Source of the DNA: an uncultured Eubacteriales bacterium
GTDB taxonomy: Bacteria; Bacillota; Clostridia; Peptostreptococcales; Anaerovoracaceae
Direction: 5' to 3'
DNA: 55,173 nucleotides
Assembly (NCBI GenBank): GCA_902778585.1
Contig: CACYYD010000013.1
Coordinates: 1-55,173, forward strand
The number at the start of each line of letters is the position of its first letter. The stretch's first letter is position 1. This document shows, one piece after another, positions 1 through 8,531 of this stretch. The notes beneath the pieces were generated by a model. That model searched no databases. It saw only the letters and a program-made list of their open reading frames with translations, and was not told the DNA's origin. The translations under genes were made by a program, and so were the position numbers.

Positions 1-14
1 TTCTTGCGTGCCAT
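1..14 (-). CDS. 5' end of an unidentified leftward gene (partial)
   Basis: On the minus strand an ATG at position 14 opens a reading frame starting Met-Ala-Arg-Lys before the window ends. A strong AGGAGG lies about 7 bases upstream. Only four codons are visible, so no function can be given. The same AGGAGG is buried in the hairpin at 22-56, which could mean the start is translationally controlled, or that the ATG is fortuitous beyond a terminator. Confidence 0.35.
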
Positions 15-21
15 AACAAAA

Positions 22-56
22 CCTCCTATGGTACATTCTTATGCTACCATAGGAGG
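22..56 (-). terminator. Hairpin: terminator of the lipoprotein operon, or SD-sequestering stem
   Basis: A perfect 12-bp stem (22-33 with 45-56) around an 11-base loop is followed on the minus strand by TTTTGTT, as in a factor-independent terminator. It lies downstream of the leftward genes at 146-1265. Its 3' arm on that strand ends in AGGAGG, the likely ribosome binding site of the next leftward gene, so it may also control translation. Confidence 0.55.
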
Positions 57-145
57 CTATCTCAGTTAACATTTACAGACTTTTTCTCACAGTCTCTTTG
101 GTATTTCTGAATATTCAGTTTATGGTTGCTATCGTGCAATCAGAT

Positions 146-688
146 TTAGTTTGAGCCTTCCTCTTCGACTGCTTCTTCGGCTGCTTCTTCAGTTGCTTCA
201 GGAGCTTCTTCTGCAGGGGCAGCAGCCTCGTCGCTTGGCTCGAATGTGCCGCTTACAACGACTTCATCGCCGTAAACATAATTGACTACTACACGTATTC
301 CTTTGATCTCTACGTCTGCGTCATTTACTACGGATTCCATTCTTGAAGCTACACTTCTGAAAGCGTCAGCCTGAGAATCAAGAGCGGTCTGGAGTGCTTC
401 TTTCAGATCATCGCTCTTTGCAAACTCTTCAGTCATATCCTTCACGCCTGAAAGATCATAAGTATAGATGATATCGTTGCCTTTGATCTCTATAGCGACG
501 CCGGAAGTCTCACCATCGGCCACTTTCTTGTCCAGTTCAGACTTAACGTCAGGATGCTCGTTTATAAAAGATTCGAGTGTAGTCGGTCCTGATTTTTCTG
601 CAGACTTGCTGCCGCATGCTGTCATCATCATCGCTGAGAAAAGAGCGATGACCATAAGTAAAATTGCCAGTTTATTGATTCTTCTCAT
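146..688 (-). CDS. Secreted lipoprotein (DUF4854-like)
   Basis: This 180-residue protein starts with a lipoprotein signal: Arg-Arg, a hydrophobic stretch (about 8-22) and the lipobox MTAC with Cys25 as the lipidation site. It should be exported, cleaved and anchored on the outer face of the membrane. The middle (about 38-150) is a soluble alpha/beta domain resembling DUF4854 proteins of Clostridia. The last 30 residues are a low-complexity Glu/Ala tail. It is the second gene of a two-gene leftward operon, 20 bases after the membrane protein at 708-1265, with an AAAGGA ribosome binding site. The molecular role is unknown. Confidence 0.7.
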   Translation of the reverse strand: MRRINKLAILLMVIALFSAMMMTACGSKSAEKSGPTTLESFINEHPDVKSELDKKVADGETSGVAIEIKGNDIIYTYDLSGVKDMTEEFAKSDDLKEALQTALDSQADAFRSVASRMESVVNDADVEIKGIRVVVNYVYGDEVVVSGTFEPSDEAAAPAEEAPEATEEAAEEAVEEEGSN

Positions 689-707
689 TTCAAATATCCT
701 TTCTCTT

Positions 708-1265
708 TTAGTTACCAGAGGAACCGCTGCTCAGTCCGCCAAGAAGGCTTCCGATTATGCCGTTGCTCTCCTTTTCAGTTCCGTCGCTTCCCTGATTCAG
801 ATTATTGCTCTTGTAGCTTCCTTCATTTGAGGAATCATCCTCGGTATCGCTGTTGTAATTGCTGTTGCTGCTATTGTTATTGTTGTTGTTGTAGCTGCTG
901 TCCTGATTGCTGTACTGCTTCTTGGCTTCCTCTGCAGCCTTGAGAGCGGCCTCGAGTTCTTTCTCACTCTTGGTCTGGACCTTGTCGACATCGGCGATGA
1001 AGTCGGTGATTATCTCATAGACTTCCTTGCGGGTCTTTGCAGTCTCGATATCCTTCTTTGCCTCATCGATATAGCCCTGGATAATGGTCTGCTCTCCGGT
1101 GTCATAATCAGAGACGTCAACGTTCTCGACAGCCTTCATTGCCTCATTTGCGGCCATTTTTCCGTCGATCACTCGGTAAGCATAAGCGCCGCCCACTGCC
1201 GAAGCGATCATCAGAATAAGTACCAGAAGGAGCTTTGCTCCGAATCCACCCTTTTTGTTGTTCAT
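708..1265 (-). CDS. Single-pass membrane protein with an Asn/Ser-rich low-complexity tail
   Basis: The 185-residue product has a short basic N terminus, one membrane helix (about 11-30), a charged, mostly helical extracytoplasmic region (about 40-115) and a tail rich in Asn, Ser and Gly with a run of Asn at about 126-131. The Asn run is encoded by imperfect triplet repeats near 870-890. No enzyme motif is visible. It leads the operon with the lipoprotein at 146-688 and diverges from recF, so the 141-base gap at 1266-1406 should hold both promoters. Function unknown; an envelope role is inferred. Confidence 0.65.
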   Translation of the reverse strand: MNNKKGGFGAKLLLVLILMIASAVGGAYAYRVIDGKMAANEAMKAVENVDVSDYDTGEQTIIQGYIDEAKKDIETAKTRKEVYEIITDFIADVDKVQTKSEKELEAALKAAEEAKKQYSNQDSSYNNNNNNSSNSNYNSDTEDDSSNEGSYKSNNLNQGSDGTEKESNGIIGSLLGGLSSGSSGN

Positions 1266-1350
1266 TTCTTTTCTCCGTTTGTGATCATTATGCCCTGCGG
1301 CGCGGGGTCGGTCCTGTGCCGGCAGAACATTTCATACACAGATAGTTTAC

Positions 1351-1400
1351 TATAATCAGTATATTTATTGCAAAAGATATGTGCCTTTTCGTGATATACT
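1351..1400 (+). promoter_or_regulatory. Candidate recF promoters
   Basis: TATAAT at 1351-1356 is a consensus -10 box. A second, extended -10 (TGA-TATACT, 1392-1400) ends six bases before the recF ATG. The latter would start transcription at or beside the ATG. No Shine-Dalgarno sequence is visible before recF, which fits a leaderless message. Confidence 0.4.
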
Positions 1401-1406
1401 CTGCTC

Positions 1407-2615
1407 ATGAGGATAAACAGCATAATACTCGAAAACTTCAGAAATTACAGGAACCTCGAGCTCGACTTCGATGAGAGCCGCAATATTATCGTGGGTGAGA
1501 ACGCCCAGGGCAAGACGAATCTTATAGAGGCCATCTATCTTACGGCCTTTGCGAAATCGTTCAGAACGTCAAACTCTGCAGACCTCATCAGTTTCGGCGC
1601 TGACTCGGCCAGGGTGAGCACGTACATTACTTCTGAAGACCTTGAGAAGAATATAAACATAGTCATCCGCTCCGACGGCAAGAAGATGATCAGGAAGGAC
1701 GGCAAAGTCATCCGCCGCACCACGGAACTTCTGAACAACGTGGTGGTCATCATCTTCTCGCCGGACGACCTCCGCATCATAAAGGATAGTCCGGACAGGC
1801 GCCGCGCATTCATAAACCGCGAACTCTCGCAGATGCGCCCAAGTTATTACGACGCTCTGAGGCGCTACAACGAGGCTCTCCGCGAGAAGAACGCTCTTCT
1901 AAAGGGATACTTTAATATAAAGAAGAAAACCTTCACTCGTGCAGACAACCTGAGCCTCAATGATGTGAGAAGTGGTGAGGCAGTCACAGGGAGAAGTCCG
2001 TATGACAACAGCCGCAAGTTCAACGAGGACATGATGGACATCTACGACCGTCAGCTGGCAGACGCGGGCTATGAGATCATAAGGTTCCGCAGGGAATTCG
2101 CCGAGATGCTCAGCAGCGAGGCCGGAGAGATCATGAACAAGATATCCGGCGGACGTGAAGATCTCAGGATCGAATACAAGACTTCCTGCGACTTTGTCAT
2201 GGGCCCGGAAGGGCGCGAGATACTCTTCAGCCAGATCTTCCACAACAGGGACCGCGACATCTACAACGGATACGCGAGCCTCGGTCCGCACAGGGACGAC
2301 ATCGAGTTCTATATCAACGGAAAAGACGCTAAGAAGTACGGTTCGCAGGGGCAGCAGAGGACGATCGCGCTTTCTCTCAAGCTGGCAGAGATAAGGATCG
2401 CAAGGCAGATGCTGGACGAGCCGCCGGTGCTGCTGCTCGATGATGTGCTCTCAGAGCTCGACCTCGACAGACAGAGGTTTCTTGTGAGCGAGATCGACGA
2501 TGTGCAGCTCTTCATTACATCGGCGGAGCTCAACGATGAGGTCATCAAGGACCTTCGCGGAGGTACGCTCTTCAGGATCGAAGACGGAACGGTGACAAGA
2601 GTCGATAAATACTAA
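1407..2615 (+). CDS. recF: DNA replication and repair protein RecF
   Basis: RecF is an SMC-like ATPase that binds DNA at single-strand gaps and, with RecO and RecR, loads RecA. The 402-residue length is about normal for the family (roughly 360-400). Visible motifs are the Walker A GENAQGKT near residues 31-38, the ABC signature region GSQGQQRT near 312-319, and the Walker B/D-loop LLLDDVLSELD near 343-353. A charged insert around residues 165-195 makes it slightly long. There is no clear ribosome binding site. recF normally lies beside gyrB; here 12 kb separates them, and a second copy of the recF 3' end lies at 13101-13163. Confidence 0.95.
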   Translation: MRINSIILENFRNYRNLELDFDESRNIIVGENAQGKTNLIEAIYLTAFAKSFRTSNSADLISFGADSARVSTYITSEDLEKNINIVIRSDGKKMIRKDGKVIRRTTELLNNVVVIIFSPDDLRIIKDSPDRRRAFINRELSQMRPSYYDALRRYNEALREKNALLKGYFNIKKKTFTRADNLSLNDVRSGEAVTGRSPYDNSRKFNEDMMDIYDRQLADAGYEIIRFRREFAEMLSSEAGEIMNKISGGREDLRIEYKTSCDFVMGPEGREILFSQIFHNRDRDIYNGYASLGPHRDDIEFYINGKDAKKYGSQGQQRTIALSLKLAEIRIARQMLDEPPVLLLDDVLSELDLDRQRFLVSEIDDVQLFITSAELNDEVIKDLRGGTLFRIEDGTVTRVDKY

Positions 2616-2654
2616 AAGAGTGCATCGGAGATGCAACAAGACATCAGAAAGCAG

Positions 2655-2680
2655 GAGAGCCCTATACGGGCTCTTTTATA
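2655..2680 (+). terminator. Terminator after recF
   Basis: A 7-bp stem, AGAGCCC (2656-2662) with GGGCTCT (2668-2674), is followed by TTTTATATTTG. A smaller stem (TGCATC/GATGCA, 2621-2635) precedes it. This is not the same terminator as the stronger one that follows the second recF 3' end at 13179-13204. Confidence 0.7.
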
Positions 2681-2728
2681 TTTGTTTTTAATACTAATAT
2701 TGGATTTTGATGTATTTTTTTTCAATTT

Positions 2729-2797
2729 TTGAAAAAGTAGTACAAATATGTGCTATAGTTGAAAAAAAGTACAAAGTGTAAAATTTTTACATTTTGT
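2729..2797 (+). promoter_or_regulatory. Promoter region with a 27-bp palindromic operator candidate
   Basis: TTGAAA (2729-2734) and TATAGT (2754-2759), with TG just upstream, could be a promoter with a long 19-base spacer. Downstream, 2771-2797 forms an AT-rich palindrome centred on 2784 in which 12 of 13 base pairs match. It lies between this promoter and the MFS gene, so a regulator bound there could block transcription of the whole amino-acid island. The YheO-type protein at 12412 is one possible binder. Confidence 0.45.
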
Positions 2798-2848
2798 GAC
2801 CTTTTTCCTCGCCGCTGTTGTCAGTAATAGTAATAAGGAGGTTCTACA

Positions 2849-4156
2849 ATGTTAAGGCGATTGGATCTAAAAGGGTGGCTGCAGTTATTGACTTGCGGGC
2901 TTGGTTCGTTCGCGATTTTCTATGTACTGTTCTGCCGCGCAAGCTTCTACGACGCATTTATAGAAGCTATGGACGTATCAAATACTCAGTTCGGAGTATT
3001 GTACGGAGTGTATGGGTGGATTGCCGTTGTCGGCTATCTGATCGGAGGCTTTGTTGCAGATAAAGTAGCCCCAAGATACTTGATGTTCATCTCTTATTTA
3101 GTGACAGGTCTTTGCAACTTTGTTCTGGGATTCTGGCCGAACTACACCGTCTGCCTGGTTCTCTATGCTGTAATGGGTGTTTCCACAACGGTTACATACT
3201 GGGATGCGATGCTTAAGTGCAACAGGATCCTGGCACGCAGAGTCAATGCTGAGGGAGAGGGATTCTCCTGGCTGCAGACTATCCGAGGTCTTGGCGAACT
3301 TACAGTAAGCTCTGCTATCATCTTCGGATTCACATTGTTTGTTAACAGAGTAGCGGGTCTCCGCTTCGTTATCTGGACCTACGCGGCAATGCTGATCGTG
3401 TTTGCCATCATCTCCCTGTTCGTATTTGATGACGGAAAGGTTGCAGAACTTGATGCTGAAGAAAAGGCCAAGAAGGAAAAAGTTCTCACAGACGAGAGCA
3501 CTTTCCACCAAACCATCAGACTTCTCAAGAATCCGGATCTTTGGCTTTGCATACTGATCGCCTTTGGCGGCTACAATATCGGTTCCTGCATCGGTTCATA
3601 CCTGGGCGACATGGCCGGCCCGTTTGGAGCAGCAACTGCCGCTATCGCCTGGATCGGCTCTATGCCTAACTGGTTCAAGCCAATAGGTTCATACGCAGGC
3701 GGCTTCATTGTAAAGAAGAAAGGTTCTACATTTATCCTTATGTGCTGCACTGTCGGATATGTGATCATAGCAGCTTTATTCCTCTTCATGCCAAAGGACC
3801 GCGCCTTCCTGCCGCTGTTCCTTGTAGTAGCAACGATAGAGGTTGTCCTTACCGGAGCGTTCCGCAGCCAGAAGTTCATACAGATCAGTGAGGCCGGCAT
3901 CCCTGTGGAAGATACCGGAAACGCTTTCGGAATCATTTCAACGATCATCTACAGCGGTGACGCTTTCATGCCGGTCATAATCGGCATATGGCTTGATAAA
4001 TACGGAGATCTTGTAGCATATAACAATCTGTACAAGACATTCTTCCTGTTTGCGGCCATCACTCTCATTGCGGGCATCATATTCCGCAGGAGAAACAAGG
4101 AGCGCATCAATCAGCTGATAGAAGAAAACAAGGCTGAGTTCAAAAAAGAAGCATAG
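2849..4156 (+). CDS. MFS transporter
   Basis: The 435-residue protein has about 12 hydrophobic helices in two halves joined by a charged loop (about 190-225), the usual major facilitator plan. A motif resembling MFS motif A is seen after helix 2 (GGFVADKVAPRYL, about 67-79). The start is set by AAGGAGG seven bases upstream. It opens the island and stands 71 bases before the ABC transporter genes. Substrate cannot be read from sequence; its position before 2-oxoacid oxidation genes suggests import of an amino acid or export of an acid product. Confidence 0.85.
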   Translation: MLRRLDLKGWLQLLTCGLGSFAIFYVLFCRASFYDAFIEAMDVSNTQFGVLYGVYGWIAVVGYLIGGFVADKVAPRYLMFISYLVTGLCNFVLGFWPNYTVCLVLYAVMGVSTTVTYWDAMLKCNRILARRVNAEGEGFSWLQTIRGLGELTVSSAIIFGFTLFVNRVAGLRFVIWTYAAMLIVFAIISLFVFDDGKVAELDAEEKAKKEKVLTDESTFHQTIRLLKNPDLWLCILIAFGGYNIGSCIGSYLGDMAGPFGAATAAIAWIGSMPNWFKPIGSYAGGFIVKKKGSTFILMCCTVGYVIIAALFLFMPKDRAFLPLFLVVATIEVVLTGAFRSQKFIQISEAGIPVEDTGNAFGIISTIIYSGDAFMPVIIGIWLDKYGDLVAYNNLYKTFFLFAAITLIAGIIFRRRNKERINQLIEENKAEFKKEA

Positions 4157-4227
4157 CTCTTAGTGTTAAGAAGTAATTGCCGGGACACAAAACAGGTTTT
4201 CCAGCTACAGGAGCATAGCAGTTTATT

Positions 4228-5751
4228 ATGAGCGTGATTGACATAATAATTGAAAGAAAAGGATGGTTCCTCGGTCTTGTTGAACAGCATTTGATTCTTG
4301 CCGGAGTATCGATACTGCTTGCAGGCGTTATCGGTCTCCTGCTGGGCATACTTGTTTATGAAAAAAAGAGTCTGGCAAAGGTAGTATTGGGCATAACCAA
4401 CATGCTCTATACTATCCCGGATATAGCGATGTTCGGTTTCCTGATCCCGCTCACCGGGATCGGAAACAAAACCGCCATAGTCGCGCTTACCATATATGCG
4501 CTTCTCCCTATGGTGAGAAATACGTACACAGGTCTGGACCAGGTCGATCCGGATATAGTCGAGGCAGCGATCGGGATGGGCAGCACAAAGCGGCAATTGT
4601 TATTGAAGATACAGCTGCCGCTTGCCTTCCCGGTCATCCTCACGGGCATAAGAAACATGTCGGTAATGACAATATCGATTGCGGGGATCGCATCGTTCAT
4701 AGGTGCGGGCGGCCTTGGCCAGGCGATATATCGCGGTATAGCGACGAATAATCAGGAGCTCATGCTGGCAGGCAGCATTATAATCGCCGCGATAGCCATC
4801 ATACTTGACCTGCTGTTCGGTATGTGGGAGCAAGGCGTAAATAATCATCGCAAATTCAAACGCGGAGTGGTGCTTGTTCTTCTGCTCCTGGTTTTCTTAG
4901 CGGCAGTCATCCATCTCAATGCCGGAAGGACAGGCAAGCAAATAACAGTCGGATACGACAATACAGCTGAGGAAGCTGTCATTGCGAACATTCTGATCGA
5001 TCTTATCGAAGAGGAAACAGATATCACTGTTGAAGAACTTGGCGATCTGTCCGGAGGAGAAACGGTTCTGCTGCCGGCAGCTCTTGAAGGGGAGATAGAC
5101 ATATATCCGGAATACACAGGGACCGCGTGGCTGACAATACTTAAGCATACAGAGATCCCCGATCAGGAGACGCTGAACGCTCAGCTGAATTCAGAATACA
5201 AAGAGCAGTATGACCTGGAGTGGCTGGGTATGTACGGATTCAATGATTCGTACGGACTGGCTGTATCGAACGAGGCTGCTGAAAAGTACGGACTGAAGAC
5301 ATACAGCGATCTTGCGGAGGTTTCGGAAAACCTGACGTTCGGGGCAGAACCGGGCTTTTACGAGAGAGCGGACGGATACGAAGGCTTATGCAAAAGTTAC
5401 GGTTTTAAATTCAAAAAGCACTCGGACATCACGTTCAGCCTCAAATATGACGCGATACAGGAAAACAAAGTCGATGTCATCACTGTATTTACAACGGACG
5501 GAAGGCTTTCCGGCGCCGACGTCACTGTGCTTGAGGATGATCTTGAGTACTTTCCGAAATATCTGTGCGGCAATGTCATAAGGTCGGAAACGCTTGAAAA
5601 ATATCCTGAGCTGAGGAGCGTTCTTGAGCAGACCAACGATCTTATATCTGATCAGGACATGTCTATGCTCAACAAGCAGGTCGAGATCGACGGTAAGGAA
5701 CCTGCAGCCGTCGCGCGGGAGTTTCTGAAGAATAAAGGGCTGCTGCCATGA
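4228..5751 (+). CDS. OpuB/OpuC-type ABC transporter: permease fused to substrate-binding domain
   Basis: Residues 1-210 form a membrane permease with about six helices and the EAA-like loop near residues 110-130. After a further membrane anchor (about 210-232), residues 238-507 match the glycine-betaine/choline-type substrate-binding fold (ITVGYDNTAEE start; GEIDIYPEYTGT near 289-300). Fusion of both parts is common in this family. The gene overlaps its ATPase by four bases (ATGA). Family members import quaternary amines or, less often, amino acids; the amino-acid context here leaves the substrate open. The ribosome binding site is AGGAG about 15 bases upstream. Confidence 0.85.
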   Translation: MSVIDIIIERKGWFLGLVEQHLILAGVSILLAGVIGLLLGILVYEKKSLAKVVLGITNMLYTIPDIAMFGFLIPLTGIGNKTAIVALTIYALLPMVRNTYTGLDQVDPDIVEAAIGMGSTKRQLLLKIQLPLAFPVILTGIRNMSVMTISIAGIASFIGAGGLGQAIYRGIATNNQELMLAGSIIIAAIAIILDLLFGMWEQGVNNHRKFKRGVVLVLLLLVFLAAVIHLNAGRTGKQITVGYDNTAEEAVIANILIDLIEEETDITVEELGDLSGGETVLLPAALEGEIDIYPEYTGTAWLTILKHTEIPDQETLNAQLNSEYKEQYDLEWLGMYGFNDSYGLAVSNEAAEKYGLKTYSDLAEVSENLTFGAEPGFYERADGYEGLCKSYGFKFKKHSDITFSLKYDAIQENKVDVITVFTTDGRLSGADVTVLEDDLEYFPKYLCGNVIRSETLEKYPELRSVLEQTNDLISDQDMSMLNKQVEIDGKEPAAVAREFLKNKGLLP

Positions 5752-6509
5752 AAAGTGAACAAGCGATAATACAATTCAGCAACGTCAGCAAAAGCTACGG
5801 GGAAACACTCGTGCTTGACGATGTAAGCGTATCCATTGAGGAAGGCGAATTCCTGATGCTGATCGGGAGATCGGGCTGCGGCAAAACGACCTTCCTGAAG
5901 CTGATCAACGGACTGCTTGAACCTGACGCCGGAACGGTAAGTGTGTTCGGTGAGGATATCTCGAGCGTGGATAAAATCAGCCTTAGAAGAAGCATCGGAT
6001 ACGTGATCCAGAGCGTCGGGCTTTTCCCGCATATGACGGTACGAAAGAACATCGAATATGTCCCGGGGTTGTTCAGGCAATATCCCGAGGGGATCTGGCC
6101 GCTTGAGAAGATCATGAAGCTGGTCTCTCTGGACCCTGACCTTAAGAACCGCTACCCTGCGGAGCTTTCGGGAGGACAGAGGCAGCGTGTAGGCATTGCG
6201 CGCGCGCTGGCAGCCAGACCGAAACTGCTTCTAATGGACGAGCCTTTTGGAGCGGTCGACGAGATAACCCGCAAGCAGCTTCAGGGAAGCATAAAAGACA
6301 TAAAGGATGAACTCGGGCTTACGATAATCTTTGTTACACATTCTGTTGAAGAGGCTTTCCGCCTTGGGGACAGGATAGCGATCTTTGAAGATCACAGAAT
6401 CATACAGATCGACAAGCCGGAAAATATTCTGAAAAATCCAGCAGATGCCTTTGTCAAAGCGCTTATCGAGACAACAGACACTGATGGAAAAAATAATAAC
6501 AAGTTATAG
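5748..6509 (+). CDS. ABC transporter ATP-binding protein (OpuBA/OpuCA-like)
   Basis: This 253-residue cytoplasmic ATPase powers the permease encoded just upstream. Walker A is GRSGCGKT (about 38-45), the signature is LSGGQRQR (about 140-147), Walker B is LLLMDEPFGAVDE (about 158-170) and the H-loop follows (VTHSVEEA). It lacks the C-terminal CBS domains found in many OpuCA proteins. Its start overlaps the permease stop, so the two are translationally coupled. The ferredoxin gene begins 16 bases after its stop. Confidence 0.9.
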   Translation: MKSEQAIIQFSNVSKSYGETLVLDDVSVSIEEGEFLMLIGRSGCGKTTFLKLINGLLEPDAGTVSVFGEDISSVDKISLRRSIGYVIQSVGLFPHMTVRKNIEYVPGLFRQYPEGIWPLEKIMKLVSLDPDLKNRYPAELSGGQRQRVGIARALAARPKLLLMDEPFGAVDEITRKQLQGSIKDIKDELGLTIIFVTHSVEEAFRLGDRIAIFEDHRIIQIDKPENILKNPADAFVKALIETTDTDGKNNNKL

Positions 6510-6525
6510 GAAGGAGCATTGTTCT

Positions 6526-6726
6526 ATGCAAAAAATCATGACGGAAATCGAACGCTGCAAAGGATGCTACCTGTGCATGGCAAATTGTCCAAAAGAAGCA
6601 ATACACCTTTCGGGCAAGGTCAATCATAAAGGCTATGAATATATAGAGGTTGACCAGGAAAAGTGCATTGCCTGCGGATCATGCTATCAGATGTGTCCGG
6701 ACTTTGTATTTTCTATTTTGGTTTGA
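6526..6726 (+). CDS. 2-oxoacid:ferredoxin oxidoreductase, delta (2x[4Fe-4S] ferredoxin) subunit
   Basis: The 66-residue protein carries two ferredoxin motifs, CKGCYLCMANCP and CIACGSCYQMCP, each binding one [4Fe-4S] cluster and passing electrons from the thiamine site to ferredoxin. The frame is open further upstream, but the ATG at 6526 follows AGGAAGGAG at the right distance and gives the usual length. It is the first of four subunit genes (delta, alpha, beta, gamma), the order typical of VorDBAC/KorDABC complexes. Confidence 0.88.
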   Translation: MQKIMTEIERCKGCYLCMANCPKEAIHLSGKVNHKGYEYIEVDQEKCIACGSCYQMCPDFVFSILV

Positions 6727-6744
6727 TGAAGGGAGGCAAAAGAT

Positions 6745-7800
6745 ATGGCAAAGGTACTTATGAAGGGTAACGAAGCGATAGCTGAAGCCGCTCTTCGAGC
6801 AGGCAGCAGATTTTACAGCGGATATCCTATTACACCGCAGACAGAGATCCTCGAATATCTTTCGTGGAGAATGCCCGAGGTAGGAGGAGAAGTTGTCCAG
6901 ACGGAATCTGAATTGAGCGGAATAAACATGCTCCTTGGTGCGGCATCTGCCGGTGCGCGTGCTTTTACAAGCACATCCGGACCGGGATTCTCACTCATGC
7001 AGGAAGGGCTCTCGTATATCGTAGCAGCCGATCTGCCTCTGGTAGTTATCAATGTCATGCGTGAGGGCTCGGGCCTCGGCAATATAGGAGCCAGCCAGGG
7101 TGATTACTGGCAGATGACGCGCGGCGGAGGCCACGGCGACTACAGGATGATAGTCCTGGCTCCGGCCAACGTTCAGGAAAGCGCAAATCTCATTTCGGAC
7201 GCATTTGATCTTGCGGAAAAATACATGCACCCGGTTCTGATCGCTTCCGACGCTGCCATAGGACAGATGGTAGAGGGCGTTGAACTGCCTGAATTCAAAG
7301 ATCATGACATAAATAAATTTGATTTCGCGGTAAGAGGCTGCAAAAAGGGAGACAGACCAAGGTCCATACAGAACATCTATTTCCTGGATGACCAGTATGA
7401 AGACCATCTGAGAGAGAAGTACGCAACGATCACAAAAAATGAGCAGCGCTGGGAATCTCTGTATGTTGATGACGCGGACATCGTTCTTGTTGCGTACGGC
7501 ATCAGTTCCCGCATGTGCAAGGAGGCCGTCAGAGCTGCCAGAGACCAAGGAATAAAGCTGGGACTGATACGGCTCATAACACTTTGGCCTTTCCCTGAGA
7601 ATGCTTTCAAAGAAGTAAATCCTAATGTGCTCGGATACCTCACGGTCGAAATGAGCACTTTAGGGCAGATCGCTGATGATGTCAGGCTTGCGACACAATG
7701 CAATAAGCCTGTTTCAAGCTTTGGCAGCATGATGGCTCTGCCTGAATCAGATGGAATCATAGAGAAAGCACTGGAAATGATGAAGGAGGCAAGACAATGA
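6745..7800 (+). CDS. vorB: 2-oxoacid:ferredoxin oxidoreductase, alpha subunit (VorB-like)
   Basis: The 351-residue subunit has the pyruvate-flavodoxin/ferredoxin oxidoreductase N-terminal domain (GYPITPQTEILEYL near 29-42) and the C-terminal transketolase-like domain. It closely resembles proteins annotated as 3-methyl-2-oxobutanoate dehydrogenase subunit VorB. With the beta subunit it converts a 2-oxoacid and CoA to acyl-CoA and CO2 while reducing ferredoxin. The neighbouring aminotransferase supports branched-chain 2-oxoacids as substrates; 2-oxoglutarate is an alternative. It overlaps the beta gene by four bases and has a GGGAGG binding site. Confidence 0.9.
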   Translation: MAKVLMKGNEAIAEAALRAGSRFYSGYPITPQTEILEYLSWRMPEVGGEVVQTESELSGINMLLGAASAGARAFTSTSGPGFSLMQEGLSYIVAADLPLVVINVMREGSGLGNIGASQGDYWQMTRGGGHGDYRMIVLAPANVQESANLISDAFDLAEKYMHPVLIASDAAIGQMVEGVELPEFKDHDINKFDFAVRGCKKGDRPRSIQNIYFLDDQYEDHLREKYATITKNEQRWESLYVDDADIVLVAYGISSRMCKEAVRAARDQGIKLGLIRLITLWPFPENAFKEVNPNVLGYLTVEMSTLGQIADDVRLATQCNKPVSSFGSMMALPESDGIIEKALEMMKEARQ

Positions 7801-8531
7801 AATGTAGCGTACCTGCATCTGTAAAATATGACCACACTTTTTGTCAGGGATGTGCGCAGGGCATCGTGAACCGGCTTATTGGCGAGATCATGGAGGAACT
7901 CGGCACAACTGAAAAACTGATAGTTACCACAGACGTAGCATGCGGCGCCATGAACGTAGACTTCTGGGACTTTGACACTATCGTCGGAGCTCACGGAAGA
8001 CCTATCCCTACCGCGACCGGCGTCAGGAAGGTGCGCAAGGACTGTCTGTCTCTGGCCCATCTGGGAGACGGCGCTGCCTACAATATAGGAATGGCTGAAA
8101 CGATGCACGCAGCCATCCGGGATGACGATGTCATGGCGCTTGTGCTCAATAACTGCGTGTTTGCGATGACAGGCGGACAGACATCTGCTACGACCATGCT
8201 GGGACAGAGGACGACTACATCAGTCAAAGGCAGAAAGAAGAGCGTAGAAGGCTCGCCGTTCCACGTAGAAAAGGCTCTGGGAGACATGGATATCGCATAT
8301 CTTGCAAGAGGTTCGGTGGACTCGGTAGCAGCTATAAGGAAAACCAAGAAATACCTGAAGAAGGCGTTTGAGAAGCATAAAAACCATGAAGGCTTCTGTC
8401 TGGTCGAGATCCTTACACCGTGCCCGACAAACTGGGGTCTGTCTCCGGTTGACAGCATGAAGAGGATACGTGAACAGGTTATACCGGAGTTCCCTGTAGG
8501 AGAATTCATTGACAGAGGAGGAAATGAGTAA
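7797..8531 (+). CDS. vorA: 2-oxoacid:ferredoxin oxidoreductase, beta subunit (TPP-binding, VorA-like)
   Basis: This 244-residue subunit holds the thiamine diphosphate site: HTFCQGCAQG near the N terminus, the GDGAAYNIGMAE stretch (about 92-103) and NN at about 117-118, matching the GDG...NN thiamine motif. It is the catalytic partner of the alpha subunit. The start overlaps the alpha gene (ATGA) and the stop overlaps the gamma gene (TAATG), so all three are translationally coupled. Confidence 0.9.
   Translation: MKCSVPASVKYDHTFCQGCAQGIVNRLIGEIMEELGTTEKLIVTTDVACGAMNVDFWDFDTIVGAHGRPIPTATGVRKVRKDCLSLAHLGDGAAYNIGMAETMHAAIRDDDVMALVLNNCVFAMTGGQTSATTMLGQRTTTSVKGRKKSVEGSPFHVEKALGDMDIAYLARGSVDSVAAIRKTKKYLKKAFEKHKNHEGFCLVEILTPCPTNWGLSPVDSMKRIREQVIPEFPVGEFIDRGGNE

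Noticed and set aside
870..900. Triplet repeat as a phase-variation tract
   Set aside because: Length changes by three bases would not shift the frame; it only encodes the Asn run.
1266..1406. Chromosomal origin near recF/gyrB
   Set aside because: No cluster of TTATCCACA-like DnaA boxes and no dnaA or dnaN in the window.
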